Notes: generated by a model not told the origin, from the sequence alone. Counted from the first letter of the stretch, positions 9,319 through 19,252 are shown. The stretch: DNA of 64,000 nucleotides from Buttiauxella selenatireducens (GCF_031432975.1 NZ_CP133838.1:5084001-5148000), one strand, 5' to 3'. Translations and numbers: made by a program.

Positions 9319-10685
9319 TAAGTAGCCTTACCGCGCGTATTTTTGCCATCTTCTGGTTGACGCTGGCGTTAGTGCTGATGCTTGTACTGATGCTGCCGAA
9401 ACTGGATTCGCGTCAAATGACCGAGCTGATGGAGAATGAGCAACGTCAAGGCATCATGATTGAACAGCATGTCGAAGCGGAACTTGAAAACGATCCACCG
9501 AACGACCTGATGTGGTGGCGTCGCTTGTTCCGGGCCATTGATAAATGGGCACCACCCGGACAACGTTTGTTACTCGTGACCAGCGAAGGGCGAGTTATTG
9601 GCGCCCAGCGCAATGAAATGCAGATTATTCGTAACTTTATCGGCCAGTCTGATAACGCCGATCATCCGCAAAAGAAAAAGTATGGCCGCGTGGAATTAGT
9701 CGGGCCATTTTCGGTACGTGATGGTGAAGATAACTACCAACTCTACCTAATTCGCCCAGCAAGTAACTCCCAATCTGATTTTATTAACCTGCTGTTTGAT
9801 AGACCTTTATTGCTGCTTATTGTCACGATGCTGGTCAGTTCACCGCTGCTGCTGTGGCTGGCATGGAGTCTGGCAAAACCTGCACGTAAGTTGAAAAATG
9901 CCGCCGATGAAGTGGCTCAGGGTAATTTACGTCAACATCCTGAACTCGAATCCGGGCCCCAGGAGTTTCTGGCAGCCGGTGCCAGTTTTAACCAGATGGT
10001 TACCGCGCTGGAAAGGATGATGACAACTCAACAAAGACTGTTGTCCGATATCTCTCACGAATTGCGGACCCCACTGACCCGCTTGCAATTAGGCACCGCT
10101 TTATTGCGACGCAAAACCGGTGAAAGCAAAGAACTGGAGCGTATCGAAACGGAAGCTCAGCGTCTGGATGGGATGATCAACGACCTGCTGGTGATGTCCC
10201 GTAATCAGCAAAAAAATGCGCTGGCGAGCGAGACCATGAAAGCCAATCAAATCTGGTCCGAAGTGCTGGATAACGCAGCCTTTGAAGCAGAACAGATGGG
10301 TAAATCGCTGGAGGTGACCTACCCGCCAGGCCCATGGTTGATGTACGGCAATCCCAACTCGCTGGAAAGTGCGCTGGAAAATATTGTTCGCAACGCATTA
10401 CGCTATTCACACACGAAAATTGCGGTTAACTTCTCCGTTGATAATCAAGGTATTACTATCACCGTAGATGATGATGGCCCAGGCGTTAGCCCGTCCGATC
10501 GTGAACAAATATTCCGTCCTTTCTACCGTACAGACGAAGCGCGCGATCGTGAGTCAGGCGGTACGGGTTTGGGATTAGCGATTGTAGAAACTGCCGTTCA
10601 GCAACATCGTGGTTGGGTGAAAGCCGACGACAGTCCTCTGGGTGGATTGCGCCTGATACTGTGGTTACCGCTCTACCATCGTTAA
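9315..10685 (+). CDS. cpxA: Envelope-stress sensor histidine kinase CpxA
   Basis: Inner-membrane sensor kinase and phosphatase for CpxR. 456 residues. Transmembrane helix 1 at about 8-29, periplasmic sensor domain to about 163, helix 2 at about 164-186, then HAMP. The dimerisation H-box has H248 in DISHELRTPLTRL. ATP-binding boxes are N (ENIVRNALRYS), G1 (DDDGPGVS), F (FRPFYR) and G2 (GGTGLGLAIV). ATGA overlap with cpxR. It is followed by a terminator and then trmL, a join not found in E. coli K-12. Confidence 0.98.
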   Translation: MISSLTARIFAIFWLTLALVLMLVLMLPKLDSRQMTELMENEQRQGIMIEQHVEAELENDPPNDLMWWRRLFRAIDKWAPPGQRLLLVTSEGRVIGAQRNEMQIIRNFIGQSDNADHPQKKKYGRVELVGPFSVRDGEDNYQLYLIRPASNSQSDFINLLFDRPLLLLIVTMLVSSPLLLWLAWSLAKPARKLKNAADEVAQGNLRQHPELESGPQEFLAAGASFNQMVTALERMMTTQQRLLSDISHELRTPLTRLQLGTALLRRKTGESKELERIETEAQRLDGMINDLLVMSRNQQKNALASETMKANQIWSEVLDNAAFEAEQMGKSLEVTYPPGPWLMYGNPNSLESALENIVRNALRYSHTKIAVNFSVDNQGITITVDDDGPGVSPSDREQIFRPFYRTDEARDRESGGTGLGLAIVETAVQQHRGWVKADDSPLGGLRLILWLPLYHR

Positions 10686-10700
10686 TTCTTCATCGTAAAG

Positions 10701-10728
10701 AACAGGTCCTTCGGGGCCTGTTTTCCTT
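10701..10728 (+). terminator. cpxRA intrinsic terminator
   Basis: Nine-bp stem AACAGGTCC/GGGCCTGTT (one T-G pair) with a TTCG tetraloop and the tail TTTTCCTT, 16 bp after the cpxA stop. It separates cpxA from trmL. Confidence 0.85.
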
Positions 10729-10774
10729 CTGGTAATAAATTGATATTCTGCGCGCCAAGTCTTATGGGGGCAGT

Positions 10775-11248
10775 ATGCTAAATATCGTTTTGTTTGAACC
10801 TGAAATCCCACCGAATACCGGGAATATCATCCGTCTGTGCGCCAACACTGGCTTCCGGTTACACATCATTGAACCAACAGGCTTTGGCTGGGATGATAAG
10901 CGTCTGCGCCGCGCCGGGCTGGATTATCACGAGTTTGCTGCTGTGAATCGCCATAAAGACTATGACGCCTTTCTGGAAGCAGAAAATCCGCAGCGTCTGT
11001 TTGCATTAACGACCAAAGGCACCCCAGCCCACAGCGCAGTGAGTTATCAGGATGGTGATTATCTGGTGTTTGGCCCGGAAACACGTGGCCTGCCTGCAAC
11101 TATTCTTGATGCATTGCCCGCTGAGCAAAAAATCCGCATCCCAATGATGCCGGACAGCCGCAGCATGAATTTATCAAACGCAGTATCGGTAGTGGTGTAT
11201 GAAGCCTGGCGTCAGCTTGGTTATCCTGGCGCCGTTTTGAGAAGTTAG
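10775..11248 (+). CDS. trmL: tRNA (cytidine/uridine-2'-O-)-methyltransferase TrmL
   Basis: SPOUT-fold methyltransferase that 2'-O-methylates the wobble base 34 of two tRNA-Leu isoacceptors using S-adenosylmethionine. 157 residues, the E. coli (YibK) length. Knot motifs are visible: N-terminal [20 protein letters not shown], then FGPETRGLP near 97-105 and the C-terminal [17 protein letters not shown] that forms the cofactor knot. Its stop overlaps the stop of convergent cysE by 4 nt, with no terminator between. Confidence 0.96.
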   Translation: MLNIVLFEPEIPPNTGNIIRLCANTGFRLHIIEPTGFGWDDKRLRRAGLDYHEFAAVNRHKDYDAFLEAENPQRLFALTTKGTPAHSAVSYQDGDYLVFGPETRGLPATILDALPAEQKIRIPMMPDSRSMNLSNAVSVVVYEAWRQLGYPGAVLRS

Positions 11249-12066
11249 ATTCCGTCGCCGTACTCGAAGCCATTGCTGGCTCCGTTAAAGTGCTGATCCA
11301 TATCGATGGCAGGCTTATCGCTTTCAGGCTTGCCAACAATTCGAGCAGGAACGCCTGCTGCCGTGGTATGTGGTGGCACAGGTTGTAACACCACGGAACC
11401 TGCGCCAATTTTCGCCCCGCGCCCTACTTCAATATTGCCCAGGATTTTAGCCCCGGCACCAATCATCACGCCTTCACGAATTTTTGGATGGCGATCGCCG
11501 CTGGTTTTACCTGTACCGCCCAACGTGACCGACTGCAAAATTGACACATCGTTTTCGACAATGGCCGTTTCACCGATCACAATGCCGGTCGCGTGGTCGA
11601 GCATGATCCCGCAACCAATTTGGGCTGCCGGATGAATATCCACCTGGAATGATACGGAAACCTGGTTTTGCAGGAAAATCGCTAACGCCCGACGCCCCTC
11701 TTTCCACAACCAATGACCGATACGGTAGGACTGCAAGGCATGAAAGCCTTTCAGGTATAACAGCGGAGTGGAATATTTATCAACAGCCGGGTCACGGGTA
11801 CGCACAGCCTGAATATCACACGCGGCTGAGGCAATCATTTGTGGTTCTGCCGCGTATGCTTCTTCGACAACCTCACGAATTGCGATAGCGGGCATAATCG
11901 GGGAAGCTAACTTATTGGCGAGCATATAGCTCAATGCACTACCGAGATTTTCGTGCTTGAGGAGAGTTGCATGATAAAAACTGGCCAACATCGGTTCACA
12001 ATCGGCAAGCGCTCGTGCTTCAGCTTTAATATTGTTCCACACCAGATCCAGTTCTTCAGACGACAT
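11245..12066 (-). CDS. cysE: Serine O-acetyltransferase
   Basis: Makes O-acetylserine from serine and acetyl-CoA, the first step of cysteine synthesis and the source of the CysB inducer. 273 residues, E. coli length. An N-terminal helical domain (1-140) mediates hexamer formation. The left-handed beta-helix of hexapeptide repeats starts near HPAAQIGCG, with the catalytic histidine in MLDHATG and the acetyl-CoA loop in [12 protein letters not shown]. The C-terminal tail ends in isoleucine, as required for feedback control and binding to CysK. Last gene of the leftward secB-gpsA-cysE group, 76 bp after gpsA. Confidence 0.97.
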   Translation of the reverse strand: MSSEELDLVWNNIKAEARALADCEPMLASFYHATLLKHENLGSALSYMLANKLASPIMPAIAIREVVEEAYAAEPQMIASAACDIQAVRTRDPAVDKYSTPLLYLKGFHALQSYRIGHWLWKEGRRALAIFLQNQVSVSFQVDIHPAAQIGCGIMLDHATGIVIGETAIVENDVSILQSVTLGGTGKTSGDRHPKIREGVMIGAGAKILGNIEVGRGAKIGAGSVVLQPVPPHTTAAGVPARIVGKPESDKPAIDMDQHFNGASNGFEYGDGI

Positions 12067-12142
12067 TGCTCTCTCCAGACAGAAAAACAGCGCCCGGTAC
12101 TTAGTACCGGAACGCTTCAGTTATCGCGGTTGTGTTGTTCCA

Positions 12143-13162
12143 TCAGTTGCTGTTTCGTTCATCCTTGCGCGTTCGACCCAGCAACGTTAATGCTGCCTCG
12201 CGAGCGTTTTTTCCGCAATACAATACCTGATAAATTTCCTCGGTTATTGGCATTTCGACGCCAAAACGCGCCGCCAACTCCCGCACTTCTTTGGTATTGC
12301 GGTAACCTTCAACGACCTGGCCGATTTTCTGCTGTGCCGAATCAACATCCGCACCCTGCCCCAGCGCCATGCCGAAGCGACGGTTACGTGATTGGTTATC
12401 CGTACATGTCAGAACCAGATCGCCCAAGCCCGCCATTCCCATGAAGGTTTCAGGATCAGCACCCAAGGCACAACCAAGACGAGTCATCTCAGCAAGACCA
12501 CGGGTAATCAACGCTGTACGTGCGTTCGCCCCGAAGCCAATGCCATCAGACATCCCCGCACCAATTGCAATCACATTCTTCACCGCGCCACCTAGCTGCA
12601 CGCCAATGAAGTCAGGGTTGCTGTAAACACGGAAGCTTTTGCCGCAGTGCAGCAATTGCTGGAGGTCTTGAGCGAAGGTTTCATCCGTTGCCGCCAGCGC
12701 GATTGCCGTCGGCAATCCTGCAGCCAGCTCTTTGGCAAACGTCGGGCCGGAGATCACCGCTAACGGGATTTCATCGCCAAGAGCTTCACGCGCAACGTCT
12801 TGCAACAAGCGTCCGGTGTCCGCTTCCAAACCTTTTGTCGCCCAGACGATACGAGCATCGTTACGCATTAACGGTTTGATTTGACGCAGCACCTCCCCAA
12901 AAACGTGACTCGGCACGACAACCAGAATATTACGGCTGGCAGACAGTGCTTTCGCTAAATCGCTTTCGAGGTGGAGAGTGTCAGGGAAAGGGACATCAGG
13001 AAGAAACGCCGCATTACAGCGATCGGCCTGCAATGTAGCAAGGTGTTTAGGGTCATGGCCCCACAGTACAACGTGGTGACCATTACGCGCCAGGGTGATG
13101 GCAAGAGCGGTGCCGTACGAACCGGCACCGATCACAGTCATTGAGGCATTAAGGCTATTCAT
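12143..13162 (-). CDS. gpsA: Glycerol-3-phosphate dehydrogenase [NAD(P)+]
   Basis: Biosynthetic cytosolic enzyme that reduces dihydroxyacetone phosphate to sn-glycerol-3-phosphate for phospholipids. 339 residues, E. coli length. N-terminal Rossmann motif [10 protein letters not shown] at 12-21, catalytic lysine in [14 protein letters not shown], and the C-terminal helical domain with GLGDLVLTC and NRRFG. The start codon shares one base with the secB stop (TGATG), so translation is coupled. Confidence 0.97.
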   Translation of the reverse strand: MNSLNASMTVIGAGSYGTALAITLARNGHHVVLWGHDPKHLATLQADRCNAAFLPDVPFPDTLHLESDLAKALSASRNILVVVPSHVFGEVLRQIKPLMRNDARIVWATKGLEADTGRLLQDVAREALGDEIPLAVISGPTFAKELAAGLPTAIALAATDETFAQDLQQLLHCGKSFRVYSNPDFIGVQLGGAVKNVIAIGAGMSDGIGFGANARTALITRGLAEMTRLGCALGADPETFMGMAGLGDLVLTCTDNQSRNRRFGMALGQGADVDSAQQKIGQVVEGYRNTKEVRELAARFGVEMPITEEIYQVLYCGKNAREAALTLLGRTRKDERNSN

Positions 13163-13629
13163 CAGGCATCCTGATGGTTTTCAGCACCTTCGCCGTTTTG
13201 CTGCTGCAGGTAACTCATGAACAGCGCATCGAAGTTAACCGGTGCAAGGTTCAGCTGCGGGAAGGTACCACGAGAAACCAGGCTAGTGATTGCTTCACGT
13301 GCATAAGGGAACAGAATGTTCGGGCAGTACGCACCCAGGCAATGTGCCATCTGCGGACCTTCGATCCCACCGATGGAGAAGATACCTGCCTGCTGAACTT
13401 CACACAGGAATGCAGTGTCTTCGCCCAGTGTTGCGGTCACAGTTACACGCAACACAACTTCATAGACGTCGTCTGCCAGTTGGCTGGAAGCGGTATCAAG
13501 ATCCAGCTTCACTTCTGGCTGCCAATCTTTCTGGAAAACGTGCGGCGCATTAGGTGCTTCAAAAGAAATGTCTTTGGTGTAGACGCGCTGAATCTGGAAA
13601 GCCATTTCTGTGTTGTTTTGTTCTGACAT
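13162..13629 (-). CDS. secB: Protein-export chaperone SecB
   Basis: Cytosolic tetrameric chaperone that keeps presecretory proteins unfolded and hands them to SecA. 155 residues, E. coli length. The conserved [20 protein letters not shown] opening, the acidic SecA-binding region and [17 protein letters not shown] near the C-terminus identify it. It lies 59 bp downstream of grxC and overlaps gpsA by one base. Confidence 0.98.
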   Translation of the reverse strand: MSEQNNTEMAFQIQRVYTKDISFEAPNAPHVFQKDWQPEVKLDLDTASSQLADDVYEVVLRVTVTATLGEDTAFLCEVQQAGIFSIGGIEGPQMAHCLGAYCPNILFPYAREAITSLVSRGTFPQLNLAPVNFDALFMSYLQQQNGEGAENHQDA

Positions 13630-13688
13630 TGTTAACCCTTAAAAAATTAATACGTCCTTAAACGGCAGTAAGCGACAAAGGAGTTGCA

Positions 13689-13940
13689 CTAGCGAAGTAG
13701 GGGATCGAGTCCACCACGAGCATCAAGTGCATACAAGTCATCGCATCCGCCAATGTGCTGTGCGTCAATAAATATCTGCGGCACTGTGGTTCGCCCACTG
13801 CGTTTAATCATCTCTTCACGCTTAACGGCATCACCGTCAATCGCTAACTCCTGAAACGTGACCCCTTTGCTTTGCAGCAGGTCTTTTGCACGGTGGCAAA
13901 ACGGACAGGTTGCTTTAGTGTAGATTTCAATATTCGCCAT
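13689..13940 (-). CDS. grxC: Glutaredoxin 3
   Basis: Glutathione-dependent dithiol oxidoreductase. The start is the ATG at 13940 (MANIEIY), 6 nt after GGAG/GAAG; this gives 83 residues, matching E. coli, where an extension four codons upstream would not. The active site is CPFC at 12-15 (E. coli has CPYC, a Y-to-F change at the variable position). The cis-proline TVPQIF and the glutathione-binding GGCDDLYAL are present. Between yibN and secB on the same strand. Confidence 0.97.
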   Translation of the reverse strand: MANIEIYTKATCPFCHRAKDLLQSKGVTFQELAIDGDAVKREEMIKRSGRTTVPQIFIDAQHIGGCDDLYALDARGGLDPLLR

Positions 13941-13965
13941 GGTCTTCTCCAATGTGCGTCTCGAT

Positions 13966-14397
13966 TTATTTACCGCGAACTAATGGCAGGTTATCCCCGC
14001 TCCAGCCAGCAATACCTTCTTTGAGCAAGGTGACTTTCTCGAAACCGGCTTTTGTCAGTAATCCGGCTGAATCTTGAGAAGTTACGCCATTGCCACAAAC
14101 CACGATAACAGGCTGCGCTTTATGTTTTTCCAGCTCACCGAAGTTACCACTTTTAATATCAGCTGGCAGGACATTCAATGAGTTAGCAATATGGCCTTTG
14201 CGATAATCATCACGTGAACGCACGTCGACTACAATGGCATCTTCTTTATTGATGAGGCGTGTTGCTTCGCCACGGGTGATGACCTTCACCTTGGAGGTTA
14301 AACCTTTAAAGGTCATGAAAAGTACGGCGGCAAACAAGCCAACCCACGCCAGACTAAGTATGGGATGACGACCAATGAATTGCATAATTTCTTGCAT
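13966..14397 (-). CDS. yibN: Membrane-anchored rhodanese-like protein YibN
   Basis: Single rhodanese domain tethered to the inner membrane. Sulfurtransferase activity is likely from the family; the physiological role is uncertain, though YibN has been linked to membrane protein insertion through YidC. 143 residues, E. coli length. N-terminal membrane helix at about 12-31, then the domain with [13 protein letters not shown] and catalytic C101 in [10 protein letters not shown]. No Shine-Dalgarno is seen: seven C residues directly precede the ATG. First gene of the leftward yibN-grxC-secB-gpsA-cysE group. Confidence 0.93.
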   Translation of the reverse strand: MQEIMQFIGRHPILSLAWVGLFAAVLFMTFKGLTSKVKVITRGEATRLINKEDAIVVDVRSRDDYRKGHIANSLNVLPADIKSGNFGELEKHKAQPVIVVCGNGVTSQDSAGLLTKAGFEKVTLLKEGIAGWSGDNLPLVRGK

Positions 14398-14404
14398 GGG
14401 GGGG
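14398..14404 (-). other. C7 homopolymer directly before the yibN start
   Basis: A run of seven C (minus strand) sits directly against the yibN ATG, where a ribosome site would normally be. It could vary in length by slippage; see findings. Confidence 0.7.
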
Positions 14405-14642
14405 TGTAGCTCCCGACTAAGTAATATGAAAAAACCAAGTGAGGAGTATACATTTGCATTGTGCCAAATACAGCCAGTCTGCGTTAGGTTATGTTGATTC
14501 TGCGGACTGTTACGAAAAAAATTACCTTAACGACGTAAAACCGATCACAATCCAACCCGTTTCTTTGATCTTCTGCGGCTATTTACCCCGTGGCCTGTAG
14601 TAAAATTACGCAAATTTTGTCTTTGACTTAGAGGTTATCGCA

Positions 14643-16190
14643 ATGTCAGTTACTAAAAAACCTATGGTTCTGGTGATTCTGGATGGCTATGGTCACCGTG
14701 AAGAGCAGCAGGATAACGCTATTCTGAATGCTAAAACCCCGGTTATGGATAACCTGTGGGCACAGCGTCCACATACCTTGATTAACGCTTCTGGTATGGA
14801 AGTCGGTTTGCCAGACGGCCAAATGGGTAACTCCGAAGTGGGTCACGTAAACCTTGGCGCTGGCCGCATTGTTTACCAGGATCTGACTCGTCTGGACGTG
14901 GAAATTAAAGAACGTACTTTCTTCTCCAACCCAACGCTTACCGCCGCAGTAGACAAAGCTGTTGCCGCAGGTAAAGCAGTACACATCATGGGTCTGGCGT
15001 CAGCTGGCGGCGTTCACAGCCACGAAGAACACATTCTGGCAATGATTGAACTGGCTGCTGAGCGCGGTGCTGAAGCAATCTACCTGCACGCTTTCCTGGA
15101 TGGTCGTGATACTCCACCTCGCAGTGCAGAGTCTTCACTGAAGAAATTTGCTGATAAATTTGCATCCCTGGGTAAAGGCCGTGTTGCCTCGCTGATTGGC
15201 CGTTACTACGCAATGGACCGCGATAATCGCTGGGACCGCGTTGAACTGGCTTATGACCTGCTGACTCAAGCAAAAGGTGAATTCCAGGCAGAAACTGCCA
15301 TTGCAGGTCTGGAAGCAGCATACGCTCGTGATGAAAATGACGAATTCGTTAAACCAACCGTGATCCGCGCAGAAGGCGAAGCTGATGCAGCCATGAACGA
15401 CGGCGATGCGCTGATTTTCATGAACTTCCGCGCAGACCGTGCTCGTCAAATTACTCGTACATTTGTTAACGCTGACTTCGACGGGTTTGCTCGTAAGAAA
15501 GTGGTTAACTTCGGTGATTTCGTGATGCTGACTGAATACGCAGCAGACATCAAAGCCGCATGTGCCTACCCACCAGCATCTCTGACCAATACATTTGGTG
15601 AGTGGATGGCGAAGCACAATAAAACTCAGTTGCGTATCTCCGAAACTGAAAAATATGCGCACGTTACTTTCTTCTACAACGGTGGCGTTGAAGAGCCGTT
15701 TGCTGGCGAAGACCGTATTCTGATCAACTCCCCGAAAGTTGCCACCTACGATCTCCAACCAGAAATGAGTTCTGTAGAACTGACCGAAAAACTGCTGGCA
15801 GCAATCAACAGCGGCAAATATGACACCATCATTTGTAACTATCCAAATGGTGACATGGTTGGGCATACCGGTGTTTACGAGGCGGCTGTGGCAGCAATCG
15901 AGGCGCTTGATAACTGTATTGCTCAGGTTGTTTCTGCCGTTGAAAACGTGGGTGGGCAGTTGCTCATTACCGCTGACCACGGTAACGCAGAGCAGATGGC
16001 TGATCCGGCAACAGGTCAGGCTCATACTGCGCACACCAGCCTGCCAGTTCCGTTGATTTATGTGGGTTCCCGCAGCGTGAAAGCTGTAGAAGGCGGCAAG
16101 CTTTCTGACATCGCTCCGACTATGTTGAACCTGATGGGTATGGAGATCCCGCAAGAGATGACTGGCAAGCCGCTGTTCATCGTGGAATAA
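14643..16190 (+). CDS. gpmI: Phosphoglycerate mutase, 2,3-BPG-independent
   Basis: Manganese enzyme that interconverts 3- and 2-phosphoglycerate in glycolysis. 515 residues, as in E. coli GpmM. Alkaline-phosphatase-superfamily core: metal-binding ILDGYG near 12-17, catalytic S64 in MGNSEVGH, then HEEHI and DGRDTPP of the inserted phosphotransferase domain, and the second metal set GDMVGHTG and [11 protein letters not shown] towards the C-terminus. GAGG precedes the ATG. The 245 bp upstream, shared with divergent yibN, would hold both promoters. Heads gpmI-envC-yibQ. Confidence 0.98.
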   Translation: MSVTKKPMVLVILDGYGHREEQQDNAILNAKTPVMDNLWAQRPHTLINASGMEVGLPDGQMGNSEVGHVNLGAGRIVYQDLTRLDVEIKERTFFSNPTLTAAVDKAVAAGKAVHIMGLASAGGVHSHEEHILAMIELAAERGAEAIYLHAFLDGRDTPPRSAESSLKKFADKFASLGKGRVASLIGRYYAMDRDNRWDRVELAYDLLTQAKGEFQAETAIAGLEAAYARDENDEFVKPTVIRAEGEADAAMNDGDALIFMNFRADRARQITRTFVNADFDGFARKKVVNFGDFVMLTEYAADIKAACAYPPASLTNTFGEWMAKHNKTQLRISETEKYAHVTFFYNGGVEEPFAGEDRILINSPKVATYDLQPEMSSVELTEKLLAAINSGKYDTIICNYPNGDMVGHTGVYEAAVAAIEALDNCIAQVVSAVENVGGQLLITADHGNAEQMADPATGQAHTAHTSLPVPLIYVGSRSVKAVEGGKLSDIAPTMLNLMGMEIPQEMTGKPLFIVE

Positions 16191-16199
16191 TCCCTCCCC

Positions 16200-17483
16200 A
16201 TGAGGGGAAAGGCGATTTATTCAATAACATGGGCCGTGAAATCGAAAATGTTTTCAGTCAGGCCTATTTTATACGCCAGCGTTCTAAGCGCTGGCGTATT
16301 GTTATGCCCTTTTACCAGCCACGCCGACGATCGCGACCAGTTGAAATCTATCCAGCAGGATATTGCGACTAAAGAGCGCGCGGTACGTCAGCAACAGCAA
16401 CAACGATCAACATTACTTGCCCAACTTCAGGCGCAAGAAAAAGCGATTGCCGAAGCCAGCCGCAAGCTGCGCGACACGCAAAATACGCTTGCCGATCTCA
16501 ATCGCCAAATTGCCACCATGAATGCTTCCCTCGCGAAACTGCAAAAACAGCAGGCATCGCAGGAGCGTAATCTGGCCGCTCAACTCGATGCTTCATTCCG
16601 CCAGGGTCAACATACTGGTATTCAGCTGATTTTAAGCGGTGAAGAAAGCCAGCGTGGGCAACGCTTGCAGGCTTACTTCGGCTACCTGAACGCCGCACGT
16701 CAAGAAACCATTGAACAGCTTAGGCAAACTAAAGCAGAAGCGGCGGAGCAAAAAGCGAGTCTGGAATCGAAGCAAACCGAGCAACAGACGTTGCTCTACG
16801 AACAACAAGCTCAGCAAGCTAAGCTTGAAAGTGCGCGCAACGAGCGTAAAAAAACACTCTCTACTCTCGAATCCTCTTTGCAGCAAGATCAGCAAAAGCT
16901 GAGTGAAATGCGCCAGAACGAATCGCGTCTGCGTGATCAACTCGCCCGCGCAGAAGCCGCAGCCCGAGCTCGTGCCGAGAAAGAAGCACGTGAAGCTGAA
17001 CAGGTTCGAAACCGTCAAAAAGAAGCGACCAGCAAAGGCAGTACCTACAAACCCACAGAGAACGAACGTTCGCTGATGTCACGCACCGGCGGTCTCGGGT
17101 CACCTCGTGGGCAAGCATTCTGGCCAGTTCGCGGCTCAATCTTGCATCGCTTTGGCGAACAGCTTCAGGGTGAGCTACGTTGGAAAGGGATTGTTATCGC
17201 CTCAGGTGAAGGCACTGAAGTTAAAGCCATTGCTGATGGACGCGTGATCCTTGCTGATTGGCTACAGGGTTATGGCCTGGTCGTTGTCGTTGAGCACGGA
17301 AAAGGCGATATGAGTTTGTACGGTTATAACCAGAGCGCACTGGTTAATGTTGGAACACAAGTTCGCGCCGGCCAGGCTATTGCTCTGGTAGGCAACAGTG
17401 GCGGTCAGGGCCGCCCGTCACTTTATTTCGAAATTCGTCGCCAGGGCCAGGCCGTCAATCCACAACCGTGGTTGGGAAGATAA
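16200..17483 (+). CDS. envC: Murein hydrolase activator EnvC
   Basis: Periplasmic activator of the amidases AmiA and AmiB at the division septum, recruited by FtsEX. N-terminal hydrophobic export segment (RPILYASVLSAGVLLC, then SHA), a long coiled coil rich in Q, K, E and A (about 45-290), and a C-terminal LytM/M23 domain from about 305. That domain lacks the usual zinc ligands, so it is non-catalytic. The start is unsure: the ATG at 16200 gives 427 residues but has no Shine-Dalgarno, while the E. coli start (419 residues) aligns with an ATA at 16224. GTG 16236 and ATG 16248 are others. Confidence 0.93.
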   Translation: MRGKAIYSITWAVKSKMFSVRPILYASVLSAGVLLCPFTSHADDRDQLKSIQQDIATKERAVRQQQQQRSTLLAQLQAQEKAIAEASRKLRDTQNTLADLNRQIATMNASLAKLQKQQASQERNLAAQLDASFRQGQHTGIQLILSGEESQRGQRLQAYFGYLNAARQETIEQLRQTKAEAAEQKASLESKQTEQQTLLYEQQAQQAKLESARNERKKTLSTLESSLQQDQQKLSEMRQNESRLRDQLARAEAAARARAEKEAREAEQVRNRQKEATSKGSTYKPTENERSLMSRTGGLGSPRGQAFWPVRGSILHRFGEQLQGELRWKGIVIASGEGTEVKAIADGRVILADWLQGYGLVVVVEHGKGDMSLYGYNQSALVNVGTQVRAGQAIALVGNSGGQGRPSLYFEIRRQGQAVNPQPWLGR

Positions 17484-17486
17484 GTT

Positions 17487-18443
17487 TTGCTTCAAATCCG
17501 TCGTGTGTTTTTCTCTCTCGTCAGCACACTGGTGCTGACAACCCCCGTTTACGCCGGAAAACTGGCAATTGTGATAGATGATTTCGGTTATCGTCCCGCA
17601 CAAGAAAATCAAGTTATCGCACTGCCTTCTAACATTTCTGTTGCCGTTCTGCCCAATGCTCCTCACGCCCGCGAAATGGCCACCAAGGCGCATAATGCCG
17701 GGCACGAAGTGCTGATTCACTTGCCAATGGCCCCTCTTAGCAAACAGCCTTTGGAAAAAGACACCCTGCGCCCGGATATGAGCAGCGGTGAGATCGAAAG
17801 AATCATCCGTGACGCGGTCAATAAAGTGCCCTTCGCTGTGGGTTTAAACAACCACATGGGTAGCGCCATGACCTCCAGCCTGTTCGGTATGCAGAAAGTG
17901 ATGCAGTCACTTGGGCAATACAATCTTTATTTTCTCGACAGTATGACGATAGGAAATAGCCAGTCGATGCGGGCTGCTGCAGGTACTAACGTCAAAGTTA
18001 TCAAGCGTAAAGTCTTCCTGGACGATACACAAAACGAAGCCGATATTCGCTTCCAGTTTAATCGGGCAGTAGAGTTAGCTCGCCGAAATGGTTCCGCGAT
18101 TGCCATAGGCCATCCGCATCCGTCGACCGTACGCGTGCTGCAACAAATGGTCTACAACCTGCCTTCGGATATTACGTTGGTGCGCCCAAGCAGCTTGCTC
18201 AACGAACCTCAGATTGATACTTCCAGGCCAAATAATACGCGCCCTGTACAGCCTGTTAAACCGACTGAACAACCCAGAAATCCTTTCAGTGGCGTGAAGC
18301 TTTGCAAGCCTAAGAAACCGCTGGAACCCGTGTATGTCACCACATACTTTACTGTTTTGAGCGACAGTATCAGTCAAAGCACGCTGGTGAAATATATGCA
18401 GTATCAATGGCAGGGATGGGACACAAGCAAACCTCAGTCCTGA
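17487..18443 (+). CDS. yibQ: Divergent polysaccharide deacetylase family protein YibQ
   Basis: Exported protein of the divergent polysaccharide deacetylase 2 family (DUF610). Substrate unknown, presumably an envelope glycan. 318 residues from a TTG start 3 nt after the envC stop; the short spacing suggests coupling. Signal peptide of about 23 residues ending PVYA before GKLAIVIDDFG. The deacetylase-fold motifs IDDFGYRP, HLPMAP, NNHMGS and GHPHPST are present. The tail past 230 is proline-rich, then has VKLCKPKKP. Its 3' end overlaps the convergent glycosyltransferase gene by 10 nt. Confidence 0.93.
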   Translation: MLQIRRVFFSLVSTLVLTTPVYAGKLAIVIDDFGYRPAQENQVIALPSNISVAVLPNAPHAREMATKAHNAGHEVLIHLPMAPLSKQPLEKDTLRPDMSSGEIERIIRDAVNKVPFAVGLNNHMGSAMTSSLFGMQKVMQSLGQYNLYFLDSMTIGNSQSMRAAAGTNVKVIKRKVFLDDTQNEADIRFQFNRAVELARRNGSAIAIGHPHPSTVRVLQQMVYNLPSDITLVRPSSLLNEPQIDTSRPNNTRPVQPVKPTEQPRNPFSGVKLCKPKKPLEPVYVTTYFTVLSDSISQSTLVKYMQYQWQGWDTSKPQS

Positions 18444-19252
18444 CGCGATACACGCGCAGAGGAAGTCGTGGCTGAACTTTCTTTGCGCGCGTTCTTGTGT
18501 TCCTGCCCTTTTTTATACCAGGCTTTAAAATATTTCAGGAAACTATAGAGAGTGGCATAAATACCCGTAACGACTCCTACTCGTCCGGTTCGCCATGCGC
18601 CGCTAAATAAATACCATTTAAAAAAAGCCCCTATAGCGCTAAATATCCCTCTGGTAAGTGAAGGAGTGATATCTTTGTTGACAACAAGTCTTGTGGTGTA
18701 ACTATTTAATTTATTAAAAACTTCATGAAGATTATAAAAAGTATCATGACGAACAAAACCAGGTATTACTGATGAGTGAGAATACCCGGTAACCTGATCG
18801 TCCACAGGGCGATCGTTAAATTTTGCTTGCTGGCGATTAAACAGTCGGACGGGAAAATCAGGTGAGGAAACAGGATAAATTGTTCTGACTTGTTCACCCA
18901 ACACGAACCAGTAGCGCGAAATTCGCCATGACTGCCCTGCCTCTGGGCTTTCACCGGATTTCAATGCCAACAGATAACTCACCGTCCTATCATCAAGTAT
19001 CTCATCGCTATCCATACAGAATACCCAATCGTGGCTGGCAAGAGTGATGGCATAATTCATTTGCTGACCATGTGTCTGGAATTTATTGTAGACAGGTTCA
19101 ATACCAAACCGACGAGATATATTAATCGTTTCATCAGTACTTCCGGAGTCTGCAATAATAACTTCATCGGCAACTTTCATTAATGGCGTCAATACATCAC
19201 TCAGCAAACGAGATGAATTAAAGGTCAGGAGACAAACAGTTAATTTAAACAT
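18434..19252 (-). CDS. WaaE/LgtF-like family 2 glycosyltransferase
   Basis: Inverting GT2 sugar transferase, probably acting on LPS core at the inner membrane. Start chosen at 19252 (MFKLTVC), where homology to the family begins; a frame extension of 16 codons upstream is hydrophobic but unlike the family. 272 residues. Nucleotide-binding VIIADSGSTDET at about 31-42 and metal-binding DSDE at 81-84 align with DSGSTD and DTDE of WaaE at 37227, so the two are distant paralogues. The C-terminal third is amphipathic (FFKWYLFSG, YSFLKYFKAWYKK), likely membrane-bound. AT-rich compared with yibQ. Donor and acceptor cannot be told from sequence. Confidence 0.8.
   Translation of the reverse strand: MFKLTVCLLTFNSSRLLSDVLTPLMKVADEVIIADSGSTDETINISRRFGIEPVYNKFQTHGQQMNYAITLASHDWVFCMDSDEILDDRTVSYLLALKSGESPEAGQSWRISRYWFVLGEQVRTIYPVSSPDFPVRLFNRQQAKFNDRPVDDQVTGYSHSSVIPGFVRHDTFYNLHEVFNKLNSYTTRLVVNKDITPSLTRGIFSAIGAFFKWYLFSGAWRTGRVGVVTGIYATLYSFLKYFKAWYKKGQEHKNARKESSATTSSARVSRQD

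Noticed and set aside
15135-16154. 339-codon open frame antisense to gpmI
   Set aside because: Opposite strand of a highly expressed, codon-biased gene. Composition rich in C, H and F with no domain; shadow of gpmI.
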